DNA of 64,000 nucleotides from Parietaria judaica. Its lineage: Eukaryota > Streptophyta > Magnoliopsida > Rosales > Urticaceae. A model generated the notes under the pieces. It saw nothing but the letters and a program-made list of their open reading frames with translations. It was not told the DNA's origin and did not search any database. The position numbers and the translations under genes were made by a program. Numbering within the stretch: position 1 is the stretch's first letter; each line of letters begins with the position of its first letter. This document shows, in pieces, positions 1 through 10,912 of this stretch. The stretch spans positions 10,182,606-10,246,605 of the forward strand of contig OX940865.1 in the NCBI GenBank assembly GCA_954871525.1, in the 5' to 3' direction.

Positions 1-474
1 CGTACTAGGAATTTAAAAGCTATAATTCCTTAGGTATCTTTCATAATATCTGTAGCTCAAAATATAAGTTCGCTATTTCTTTACTTTTTACATGATCAAA
101 ATGCATCTAATACACATATTTTATCCCAAAGATTAAGCCCGACAGGTCTATGTCCATATACAATAGCACTGTTGATGATCCGAGATTTCCAACCAACATT
201 CAAGCTGATCACTGATTACCTGTATCACAAGAACTACGTGAGCTAAAGCTCAATAAGTAGAAATCGGATACAAGCAAAGTAATAGAAGTATCAACTTTTA
301 ACGTTAAACAGGATTTTAACTTTCCATTTGTGGTACCTCATATTTCGTTCTATTAAGATTCTCAAAATCTTTTACCGAGCAATAAAGGTAGTGTACATGG
401 TTAAATTCTCACTTAGGTACTGGTCCCATCGTGTCTCAAAATTATGACACTTATTCCTACAGAACATGATATTG
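1..474. other. AT-rich intergenic sequence
   Basis: I see no gene, RNA or clear repeat here. The open frames are short and lack protein-like composition. Confidence 0.5.
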
Positions 475-657
475 ATATACACTTCCTTCCGCCGCCCCGA
501 GAAAATCCTATGGAACGCGGGCCTTTGATACGTCACTATTTGACGCTTACATGGCAAGTGTTTTATATACACTTCTTTCTGCCGTCCCGGGCAATTGCTA
601 CGGAACGCGGGCCTTTGATACGTCACTCTTTGAAGCACATGGCAAGTGTTTTATTCT
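475..657. repeat. 90-bp tandem repeat, two copies
   Basis: Two adjacent copies share a core (GGAACGCGGGCCTTTGATAC) starting at 512 and 602, so the period is 90 bp. The flanking words ACTTCCTTCC/ACTTCTTTCT (481/571) and CATGGCAAGTGTTTTAT keep the same spacing. A weak third partial copy may follow to about 690. The short open frames across it are a by-product of the repeat. Confidence 0.8.
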
Positions 658-719
658 CCGTTAAGATACTATTCCGAGCGATTCCTACGGAATACAGAGA
701 GTGAGACCATCAAAGCATG

Positions 720-1390
720 GGCTTGCTGATATCCACCTAGAAACCCTACAGGCCAACACTAGTCTTTCCAACGTGCTTTGCCCTCACTCGCACGCTTCTA
801 AAGAAACTTCCCACGAAGTCAACCATCCCAGGATTGCTCCAAACCAAGCACGCTTAACTTTGGAGCTCCTATGAACGGGCTACTGAAAAAAAGATGCATC
901 TTGTTAAGATAGGTAGTACCAATCAATCATTTTAAGCCTCTTCGGCCATACAATCCCATACCTATATGATCTCCGATAACCGTGCAATCTCATACCTGCA
1001 CAGTCTCGGGAACGTCCCATCAGCACATCCCCTTGCCCAGGCGATGTGGGACTGCACAACTTACCCGGTCTTGCCCTTGTGGCTCACGGGATTAGTAAGT
1101 GTCACAATCACCCCACTTAATGGGGGTCCGACGTCCTCGTCAGCCACACTTCCGGCTGGGCTCGACTATGATACCATCTGTAACGCCCTGGCTGCTCAAT
1201 CGAATCGACCACTGTCCCCACAGGCCAACACTAGTCTTTCCAGCGTGCTTTGTCCTCATTCGCACGCTTCCACAGAAACTTCCAAGGAGGTCACCCATCG
1301 CAAGATTGCTCCTAACCAAGCACGCTGAAAAGACTCGCGTTGGCTTGTGCGGACAGTCGTTGATTCGATTGAGCAGTCGAGGTGTTACAG
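720..1390 (-). mobile_element. Cassandra-type TRIM retrotransposon, 5S-like LTRs
   Basis: On the minus strand two segments (about 900-749 and 1328-1221) resemble the internal promoter half of plant 5S rRNA, with AGTTAAGCGTGCTTGG followed by GATGGGTGACCTCC-like words. The lower-coordinate segment has GATGGTTGACTTC instead. The 211-bp unit 1179-1389 begins TG and ends CA and has inverted ends of about 40 bp (1178-1217 against 1351-1390, about six mismatches). Immediately downstream on the minus strand, 1176-1165 reads TGGTATCATAG, close to the initiator-tRNA-Met primer site TGGTATCAGAGC. 5S-like LTRs, a Met primer site and no coding capacity are the hallmarks of Cassandra TRIMs. The 3' LTR (about 950-720) is truncated or diverged. 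Such elements are mobilised in trans. Confidence 0.75.
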
Positions 1391-2030
1391 AAACATTTTA
1401 AAAATATATACATTTAATTATTATAGTGCCCAAAATACTAAATAATATCATGTCAAAATAATAACTTAGTAAGTACTCAATAACTAATCCCATGCCTATT
1501 TAAATGTAAATAAATAAGTCTAAAAATATCAATCATACTTTACAATGCATGATCCCATACATAAATATATGTAAATAAATAAGTCACAAACTTTCGTCAA
1601 TCATATACAATATAATACTTTGTTACTTTTGCCGCAAAGTGGGAGAACTTCAGGAAATGGAGTAATATAAAGATAAAATACTTCAAACAAAGTATTTATC
1701 ATTCAAAAGTCAACAAAACTATATTAAAAAAAAAAAGTGAAAACGTACCTCAGAATCTTTAAACTTTAAAACTTCGTCACTTTTGCCGTAAGAGAATGAA
1801 AATTGCATCGGGTTTAAAATCATATGCACAAAAGCCAACAACAACAAAGATATAATGGGGATATACTAATCGAGGAAAACAAGGTGAGATCAGTGATAAA
1901 GTGATGACAAAATTGAACAAATATGTGAGTAGAACGGTGAAATTTATCGTTAAATTGGAGCTACTCAAAATAATTTATCAGGGTTAATCCTCGAAGATCA
2001 AAGATAAATCTCAATAAAAGGGATAATCAG
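1391..2030. other. AT-rich spacer
   Basis: No gene seen. The words CTTTTGCCGCAAAGTG (about 1627) and CACTTTTGCCGTAAG (about 1779) may be eroded MITE ends. Confidence 0.4.
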
Positions 2031-2764
2031 TTGAAAAATATTACAGTTAAATTATTATTGAGATAGCATCGAGTGGGTCGCAACGTCGAACATTCGAGAC
2101 GAACGCTTTCTTCTACTACCGGGATTTGTTCCGACGTTCGAACGTTACGTAGTACGGTCATATTGATTATGACCGTTATGAATACTTAATTTGATTATTA
2201 CGTTTCGGATTAATTGCAATTTATTATTAACGGTTATAAATTTGATTAAATATTAATTCTTGCCTCCCTCCCGCATTTATAAATTGAGGTGACATCGACC
2301 CTTTTCGACACACCGTTTGCAAAATCACTTTCCGAAAACTCTCTAGATACTAGAATTTGCTTCTCAGTTTTTTCACTCCGCAAATTTAATTTTCATGCTT
2401 CCGAATGTTTCTTTGTCATGAGTCTTTCGGTAACGGAGTTCAATAAGTTTCAGTTCGTCAGTGGACTTCGAAGTGCTACAAAGTTCACGGTCATCCGGTT
2501 GTATCCTGGGAAGCTAGGTGGCTAACGAACCTCAAGCACATAGAGGAGGTGAATCAAGATGCAAGGAAAGTTTCCAACGCGTCTCGGGAATCCTTAACAA
2601 TTTTATGTTTGACAGAATATCAAGAGCTCTTTTCGGATCAAAGCGACAAGCCGATGCTCTTTAATTCAAGAGCACAACGATATGTATCAATAATTCTATT
2701 TGTTATTGTTTTTGGCCTCCAATTGGTTTCTCATATATATCATTTTATAGAGATATACCTAACA
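2031..2764 (+). mobile_element. Old LTR related to the 20-24 kb LTR pair
   Basis: Read on the plus strand, this stretch follows the same order of words as the minus-strand LTRs at 19957-20693 and 23098-23834: GAGATAGC(A/G)TCGAG, GACCGTTATGAAT, ATGAGTCTTTCGGTAACGGA, CTAACGAACCTCAAGCAC, AACGCGTCTCGGGAATC and a terminal ATATACC(T/C)AACA. It is clearly more diverged than those two are from each other. No matching internal region was recognised on either side, so it is probably a solo or orphan LTR. Confidence 0.7.
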
Positions 2765-3016
2765 TAATCCTCTTGAATGTTGAGGTTCATCCTCGATTTC
2801 GGGGACAACGCCCTCTTTACGATTGAGGGCGTTACCAAGAGCTCTTTTCGGATCAAAGCTACAAGGCGATATGTATCAATAACTCTATTTACTATTGTTT
2901 TTCTTTTAATTGGTTTCTCATATATCATCATTTTATAAAAACACACCTAACATAATCTTCTTGAATATCGAGGTTCATCCTCGATTTCGGGGATAACGCC
3001 CTCTTTAAGAATGAGG
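2621..3016 (+). repeat. 215-bp tandem duplication over an LTR end
   Basis: CAAGAGCTCTTTTCGGATCA occurs at 2621 and 2836. It is followed in both copies by GATATGTATCAATAA, ACCTAACATAATC and CATCCTCGATTTCGGGGA. The unit contains the LTR end plus downstream flank, so the duplication happened after insertion. Confidence 0.8.
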
Positions 3017-4334
3017 CTTGTAATCCTTTACGTAGGAGATAATCATTGATATCGGAAATAATATTTATTACGTATAAGAAAGAGATAAAAGAGTTTTCGA
3101 ATAATAGGAAAAATGTTGTACTGAATAGAATTTATGAATTTCAGCACTATCTTTCGATGTAGCACTGATTAGTAATTTTTCTGCTCTATAATCTGCCCCT
3201 AAAAAATTGTGAAAAAAGAAAAAAAAATCAATTTAGGTGAATTCTTATGCTCTCGTACCAGGTAAAATTTACGATAAAATTCGTGGTAGCATACATTGCC
3301 AATAAGCTTCATATTGAAAATCATACGAAATGTAAATAAATAAAATCCCACCTAACCGAAAGAAAATATGTAAAAATAAAAATAAAAATAAAAAATTAAC
3401 TCAATTGTGTCACTATCAATATAATTATATTTATAGTTTTATACCACAGTATCTTATCGCAAAATCTTTGAAGAAAACTTTGCGAAAGAAATGGCTTACA
3501 TATGATGATATGACGTAGGATTTCCATGTTGCTTATTTATAAAGACGCACTTAATAACATATAATTAGGCATAACCATTTTAATAATCTTCTAGAAGCTA
3601 TGATTAAAGGCCCTATATATGTAGCTCCTGATAGAATTGACGAGAGTGATATTGATATGGCATCTTGATTTATTTATCTTTTTCTCTGATCAATACTTTT
3701 TGGTATATATAAATATATGGGTGAAGTTTCTTTTTTCTGCCCTCTAAACTTTTGTATTGGCCAATTTTAAGCTTGTATATACCGAGCCGAGGACATTTGC
3801 AAAGTAGTTGCGGAACCAGGATTCGAAGAAAATGTGGCTAAGAAATTCGTTAAATTTATGTAGTATATACAAAGTCGAGCAGAGAGAGTCGAGTAAAATA
3901 AAAGAAAGAAAGAAGAAGAAAATGGTTGGGCTCAGTAATTTGTAGGGTTGTTTGTCGACCGTGCTTCCGCCTATATATGTCTGCAAGAAGCCTTCCTGAT
4001 CACATCTGCCCCCCGGTGACCTCGCCATATCATGACACGCTTTTTTACAGATCGAGCAAACCGCGTGACGTGAAGGAGAGGACGAACAATGGGACACAAA
4101 AAGATAGCTCGCTAACCACTTGCGCAAAGCGCCTCCCCAAGCTATCGGAACCTTTCATCACTAATGCTTGGTTGAGGATAATCTTGACATTGTTCACCCT
4201 AGCTACGTACGTACTACTCACTTCACTATAATTGTATAATGTAACTCTTGGCTCTTCTTATATGAAAGATGCTTTGATCTCAATGTAAAGAGGAGACCTT
4301 CCTACTCTCGAGAGACAGCTCCCACAAACAGACG
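3017..4334. other. Spacer without recognised gene
   Basis: AT-rich sequence. A 127-codon minus-strand frame (4127-3744) and a 101-codon plus frame overlap around 3926-4127, but neither shows a recognisable domain. The word GTTGCGGAACCAGGATTC at about 3812 resembles the GTGGCGGAACCAAGAATT transposon end at about 44444. Confidence 0.4.
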
Positions 4335-4640
4335 ATTAGAGAGAAACAATAGAAAAGAGAGAATGGTCGAAATTTGTGAGGACACTGAATCTCAAACAAT
4401 CTCTACATCCGAGCAAGGAACCCCTTTTGAAAAGTCTCTCAGCACCCGCTCGCGGTCCTAGTTCACCTATTCCTTCGTTTCGGGACTCGAATTCCTGGCT
4501 TCTTGTATTTTTTTCCAAACTCCCTCTGTTTGGGACTCTCGAGAACGTCTCCTGCGTACGCTTCATCTTATAATACTTACAAAAAGTCATATTGAAACTC
4601 CCTTGGAGTTGGCACCCCGTTAACAAGACAAATCACGTAA
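4335..4640 (+). repeat. Dispersed repeat, LTR-like, copy 1
   Basis: The words AACTCCCTCTGTTTGGGACT, CTCGAGAACGTCTCCTGCGTA and CTTGGAGTTGGCACC recur, diverged and in reverse complement, at about 18480-18640. The composition suggests an LTR fragment, but ends and type are not determined. Confidence 0.45.
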
Positions 4641-6092
4641 AATCTCGCGTCTTATTTAACTAGACTCCCTTAGAAATTCTACGAATACATATTCTTCCCA
4701 AACTTACTCGTTCGATTTCGACAAAAAATCGATTCAACACTATCAATTAAAAAAAAAGATCCTTTAAGTGTAATCCAACAATATCATTATTTGTGTTTAT
4801 AAATTTTAATCAGTCTCACAAAAGAGTATAATCCAAAACCTAAATCCTTAATATTGACAATTGATAATATCTTAGACTTTTTGCGAAATTACCAAATTAA
4901 AATCAAGTACGTTAAAATAGAAGGTATATTTTAAATAATAAAAAATAGAAATTAAAGTATATTATGAGAGACAGAGTATATTTGAACTGCTTTACTTTTA
5001 CAAACTAATAGTATATTCTTATAAAGATTTAAATAAAGCATATGAAAGCGAAAATTCCTAAATAAAATAGTCCTTCCCTTTTAGGATGTTGATGATTCAT
5101 AATTCTTTTATTATCATCAGTCAAAACACAAAAGGCTTCACATCTTGATTCTCTATAAAATGGCTTTGCTTAATGAACCAATACTATTTGCCTTCACTCA
5201 TCAACATTTCATTTTTGTTAATTAATTATTATATTTTTGTCAACAAAAAAGTAGATTTGGTGTTATTTAACCCCTCTATTCTATAGGACCCTAGTTTGGT
5301 GCTCAGAATTTACGTATTATATTAAATAAAATATATGTCATTGCTAACTAATGACTCATTAGCCAAAAGAAAATGATGGCAGCTCAATAATTTAATTGCA
5401 TTATCTGTATGAAAGTATTAAGTTAAGAATTAATGATGATCCTAAACATCACTAACCCATAGAATTCAAAATTACATATATAATATATCTAGTGGAACTT
5501 TCAAATGAAAAATACTGTAGTTCTTTCTTGGATGTTCTTTGTTGCACCGGAAACCGGGTGTTTTCCGTGTAAGCCGATATCCGGATCAAGTGTTCTTATA
5601 GCATTTGATTATAGCAATTAAACTCTATTATTTTTATGAAGCTTGATTATAGAAACTACTCTGTTTGGTGAACTCAAGTTATATCTATACTCAGAAGACA
5701 CGATCTTGAAGGATTTGTTATAGAATTAACTGCATGTCCCCTCTGAAACAACTCGACGTTAACGACGTCTTAATGGGGTCCAGGCCCGGCCTAAGTATTG
5801 GGCAGCTTGGGCCATAGCCGAAGGCCCTTTAATTATTACGGCCTCAATTATTTTTATTTATTTATTGCTAAATAAAATAAACACACTTTTCTCTAAAACA
5901 AATTACCCGGTTTACGGTTATTTGCCCGGTATTTGTTTTCCTACAATATTTGTTTGTGTCTTCATTTAATATTTCGTGATCACAGTTTACGTTCAAAGAT
6001 TCCATTTTGAAATATACCAATTGGACATTTTCAAGATCATCACGGAGGATATCCTGTAATCAACAATTATTGAAGACAATGAGAAGAATAGA
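4641..6092. other. AT-rich spacer and 3' flank of the first amidase gene
   Basis: No gene seen. GGCCCGGCCTAAGTATTGGGCAG at about 5784-5806 followed by AGGCCC looks like an eroded MITE arm of the kind also seen near 41160 and 42300. The 3' UTR of the amidase gene is expected just below 6093. Confidence 0.4.
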
Positions 6093-9000
6093 TCAGACCC
6101 CAGAGAAGCCTTTCTTGGCACGAAAGGGCCACAATCTCGGAGCCCCAAAACCCCTTCGGTTCTGTTGCGTCCGTTTGCCGCATTTGGCCGACACGTCGTC
6201 GTGAAGAACGGTGTAGTTCGAGCTGCTTATGTTCCTGAAGTAGCACAGCTCAGGCCCGACATATTCGTACACTTGTTGCGTGCTCCCCAAGCCACTTTGT
6301 ACCAAGAAATCCTTCACTATGATATCACCCTCCCCGGTTTGCAAATTCGTCAGCTTGCTCGTCGAGAATCCACCCTTCAAAGATCCCTGAATCTGCGTCT
6401 CGTCGAACCCCAATGTCACATTCGAAATTTCGTCACGTGTCTCCTCCCCGTGATGCACCACCCCCAAGTACATCTTGAAGAGGAACCTCTTGTTTGAGGT
6501 CAACAACCGAGCGTCCGAAGACGCCGCTTCTCGAGCGCAAACAGAGTCGTTGAAGTTAATGACCTGGTCAACCGTCTGCATCCTTCCATGGTCTCCCATC
6601 GCCATTATGTTGGAGAACTTAAGGTCTTGGTCAAAATGGGTTGTGGTGTTCCTGAATGAGGACTTGACCCACCCGGAGGAAGAAACCAAACGGCGTCCCC
6701 TCGTGACGAAAGATCCGTCCAAGCCTGTGAAGTCTGAATGTGCGGAAACGTCAGCAGGCAGAGCAACAAGCTCCGTTAGCTTTGCCTGAGTAGTTTTGCT
6801 TCGGAAATCAAGCCAGAGATGCAGATTCGCATCGACATACCAAACATTTAGCGCGTTAGTGACATTGAACATGATCTTATGGCTCTTCCCATCAAGAAGC
6901 TTCCCCAAAAAAGGCGTGATTTCTATGTCATAGGTTGGGAGATCGAAGGATCCGATGCCGGTGATGGGTCTCCAAAGCAAGGGATTGACCCCTCCAGTAA
7001 AGATCACGGTGAAAGGCCAGACTGCGCCGGCGATCTGGCCGTCGAGGCTCACTACAACTTCCCTGAAAGGACCGTTCCCAGGCAGGTCCGTGCGGTTGTT
7101 GGCCTTAATGTAGTCGTTCGGAAGATTTCCAAACCAAAACTCGTCATTCTCATGAAAAGAAACATAGACTTCAAGAACGGCCCTGTAAGCGTTTCTCGGG
7201 ATCGCCACCTCCTTCACCGCGGGATCTGTGGAATCCGTAATCTCAAACCACAATCCATCGTTCAGATGCAGGTTTCTAGAAACGGGCAACACTAAATCAG
7301 CCCAGGAATCGCTGCCCCGGATAATCTTCTTCTCAGACGGGTAGTAGTGAAAAGTCAGATTCACATGGTAAACGCCGGTGTAAGTGGTGTCGACAATGTT
7401 ACCGAGGTAAACGGATAAATCCCGTGTCGTTTTCTTTTGATCCACCAACAATGAGTGATACCTATCATTAAAAGTAGGACTCATGAGACTAACTCGTAAG
7501 CTATATTTCATACTAAAAAATGCTTATTTCCTCTCATTTCTCTCTGTTTTCTTTTATTATTTTCTATGAATACTTCAATTCAGATCTTACTACATGGCCA
7601 TATCTATATTTATGTTTCTTTTGCCCATCTAAATGATATTAATGCCCATCTCAACGGTGTTTTATCTCATTTATCATATTTTATTACACGCATGAAGATA
7701 CGATGATACGTCACTATAAAGTATAAACCATGGGAGTAGGAGTGAAATCCAAAGATCCTCGTATATATATATATATATATATATTGAAAAAAATAAACTA
7801 ATTAGAAAGACAAGCGAAGACGGAAAACAGTAGCCTTACACCTATATGTGACTTGAATACTTTGGATAATTACAGCTAATTTTGACTAAACTTGAGTACA
7901 TTTCTCCCTATTATCTGTATTTGTAAAAACATTGTTGATAGGTGAACACACTTCACTATTATAGTGTACAAAATACACATTTTGGTGTTTTAGTCATCAA
8001 TTAATAAATGAACAATCAATTCTGAAAAAATGACTTCACACTTTTCTTGTCTTCTTATTTAACTCAACTAGAAAAACTCTATTTGTGGACTGGATTAGTG
8101 AATTGAGCCGTTTAATAGCACCAAAAAAAATAAATACTAAAAAATTAGCTTACAATAATACATAGAATTATTTTATTCAGTTAATAATAAAAAAAATAAA
8201 CAAGGTATAATTTTAAATATTCAATTCATACATAGTAATAAATTAGTTAAATTTTTACTATGGTCATAAATTATTTTTTACTACTTTAAGTATTTTCCAT
8301 GTAAAATTTTATCAAAATAATATATGTTTTTAGATATTTTAAGTTTTTATTTGCATAATAGTTAAACATTAATTTTTATGTCAATAGTTAATATGAATAT
8401 AATAGTTAATACTATTTCTATAATGATTAATATGATTGATTGAATATTTTATACATATATTAATCAAACATCGGTTAATTTGTCAATTTTAAACTATCAG
8501 TGTGAATTTTTTTAGGAATCCCAACCTAATTAATTTATCGAATTAGGTTCAATTCAATATGATAATTAACGGGTTAATTAAATTGGGTTTAATTGAATTT
8601 GATTGAGTTTTTGGGTTGAGTTTTCTCTCCTTTTTTTTTTTTAACAAAGTGAAGGGTAGATAGTGTAATATAGAGAGAAGTTGGAGGGCTTCATGGTAAA
8701 TTCATAAAACTGGGCTACCTAGTGACGTCCTTTTCGACGGTCCAGACAATTCCAGTGGCTCTCGGCTCGGCTGAGCAGCTCCGGAGAAGCTCCACGCCGT
8801 CGAGCCAGACGCCGAAGATCCGGTCGAACTGCCTCCCCTTACACGTGGCGGTCCACTCGAGCACGATCTTCGAGAACTCCGAGGATTCCGTCCGGCAAGC
8901 CGAGGGGAACCTGTACTCGGCCACCACCGGCGGCTTCCCGTAGGTGAAGCCGAAGTCGTGGCTGAGGGCGAGGTGCGAGCACGGCTTCGTCGTCGTTTCG

Positions 9001-9155
9001 ATGGGCTTGGTCACCTCGAAGAAGCGGGTCGGGTGGGCTTGGGTCCGGGTCTGGGTGGATTCGGAGGGGAATTCGGGTCTGAATCTGTGGGGTTTGGCGG
9101 TGGAGAACAAGGGGAGAGAGAGGAAGAGGAGGAGGAGAGAGAGAGGAGCAGCCAT
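6093..9155 (-). CDS. PNGase A-like glycoamidase, two-exon paralogue
   Basis: Peptide-N4-(N-acetyl-beta-glucosaminyl)asparagine amidase A family, which releases N-glycans from glycopeptides in the secretory/apoplastic space. Exons 9155-8719 and 7461-6093 give 601 aa, against 593 aa for the intronless paralogue at 10913. The start carries a leucine-rich signal peptide. The exon 1 core TKPCSHLALSHDFGFTYGKP and IFGVWLDGVELLRSCSAEP match the paralogue. Exon 2 continues with VYLGNIVDTTYTGVYHVNLT, SFHENDEFWFGNLPNDYI and GGVNPLLWRPITGIGSFDLP. The junction is AG|GTAGCC...GATAG|G and splits an Arg codon exactly where the paralogue reads VTRYYS. The C-terminus matches through the ELCYFRNISSSNY region. 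The 1257-nt intron is AT-rich and holds a SINE remnant. Family assignment is sure; catalytic activity is inferred. Confidence 0.92.
7729..7786 (+). repeat. SINE 3'-end remnant with (TA)n tail, inside an intron
   Basis: GTAGGAGTGAAATCCAAAGATCCTC followed by a TA run is shared with the complete SINE at 19391-19526. The 5' promoter half is missing or degraded. It lies in the intron of the two-exon amidase gene. Confidence 0.6.
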
Positions 9156-9243
9156 GGGAGAGGGCTGTGAAACGGCTGTCGTTTGATGCGTTTTGATGTC
9201 GTTTCAGTCACAGTGGTTTGGTGTGGACACTTGGGATGTGTGT

Positions 9244-9253
9244 GTATTTATAG
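9244..9253 (-). promoter_or_regulatory. TATA box of the two-exon amidase gene
   Basis: The minus strand reads CCTATAAATAC about 90 bp upstream of the ATG at 9155, a normal plant TATA-to-start distance. Confidence 0.55.
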
Positions 9254-9295
9254 GTGGAGTGTAATGTGGAAATGAGAGTGAAGCCTCACCAACCC

Positions 9296-9296
<1 letters not shown>

Positions 9297-9342
<46 letters not shown>
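9297..9342. repeat. (ATT)n microsatellite
   Basis: About fifteen uninterrupted ATT/TTA units just upstream of the first amidase promoter. Confidence 0.95.
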
Positions 9343-9344
<2 letters not shown>

Positions 9345-10912
9345 TACCAACTATATTTTTAGTAAATTTATCAAATCATTTTACCATAAAATAAGAATCG
9401 TGACTAGTTGAGTCTCATCGTATTATTTTATTCGTGTCGTATTCACTCATTATTTAATATTATCGATCTTGTTAACATCTGTTTAAGGTCGATTTAAACT
9501 CACAGGGTTAATTCTTTTGGTTATTAAAAATAGTACATTGATTTAGGTAACTATTATTCTGTCATTGGGGGAAAAGCCAAAAAGTTACTTTAGTCAATGG
9601 TCATATAGGTTAATCATTAATGCAATAAGTAGTCGATGTTTTGGGATTCGGAATTTAGTTTAATTTTATATTAGTCTCTAATTAGTGTCTACGTCGTACC
9701 AAATCAAAGATCTGAATGGGTTACTGTGCGTTATGATAATTAATTAAGAAATATTTATTTATTAAGTTAGTCAAGGTTTCAATCTTCTTCTTTTTTTGCG
9801 GTTTAAGGGCCTAATAACGTTGTTAAAATTGTGCTCTTTAATGTCCTTTTTTACAGCTTAAGTATCCGATGTTTTTTTAAGCATAAGTACTCAATGTCTT
9901 CTTCTTTTTTTAGCTCCATAAGTACTCAATATCACTAAAATTGTTTTTTTCACTACCAATATAATGAACATTAACGGACGTACGAACAGAAACTAACAAA
10001 GCACAATATTAGCACTTGCTCGGCCAACTTCTTCGCGCAACAAATCCATGTAGTTCATGCGCACGCCAATATCGGGAAGCCCATGGCCAACAATGCACGG
10101 AACAACCTCTATGCAATGATTTTGTTCCCGGATCCCAATTCCACGACGTAATCCATCAAGATCACGAAAGACTTACATCGAGACCATCTCTTATAGCATC
10201 GAGTCTCACATTTAAAATATTTAAAATAAAGTTGTCGTTTTGATTATTTAATTATTTGATTTTATTGAGTTTGGTTAATTATATTTTAGAAGTTTAATTC
10301 AGTCGAATCCGATCTGACTCAATTGATTGTAATTTTTTCTCTATTTAAAAAGATTTTAAACTAATAAAAAAAATCAATACTCAATAATCATAATAAAACT
10401 TAATCTCCCCCAAGAAATGAGACATTGAGTTTAGTAAAAATTGAATTATTGATTTTAATTCATAACACTTATCTTTGATAAAGCCCTTGAAGAAACAGCC
10501 AATGGATCGAGCTTCATTGCACAGTCCACGTTCATTCCAAGTTTTAATTGAAACGACATGTCGTTTCTAAGATCAGCTTAGTTGAGTTTTTATAAACTCA
10601 TAAGATCCATCATATTATTCATATATATGATTTTTTTTTTTTCAGCAGATTGACGTGATTAAATGGGTTAAATAATTCAATTACATTAACAAAATAGATA
10701 AACGGATCATACACGATACGGAAAAAAAAATTAATTATATCTGGGCATAGGTAAAATTAAACGAGTAGCACACGACACGAACACAAATTTGTTACCCCTA
10801 AAAAAAATTACTAGTCAGAAGTTTAGTAATCCTACGAACAACATTTTCATATATCATACCATAAACATACAAATGTTTTAACATTTTCACATATTCATTA
10901 TCCCAAAAGCAA
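9343..10912. other. Spacer between the tandem amidase genes
   Basis: No gene seen. Around 9790-9960 the phrases (A)GTA(C/T)(T/C)CAATGTC and TTAAG(C)ATAAGTACTCAAT recur in short imperfect repeats, possibly an eroded MITE. A 75-codon plus-strand frame at 10016 has no recognisable feature. Confidence 0.4.

Noticed and set aside
966..1328. 120-codon plus-strand frame
   Set aside because: It lies wholly inside the Cassandra-type element, antisense to its 5S-like block, and has no domain.
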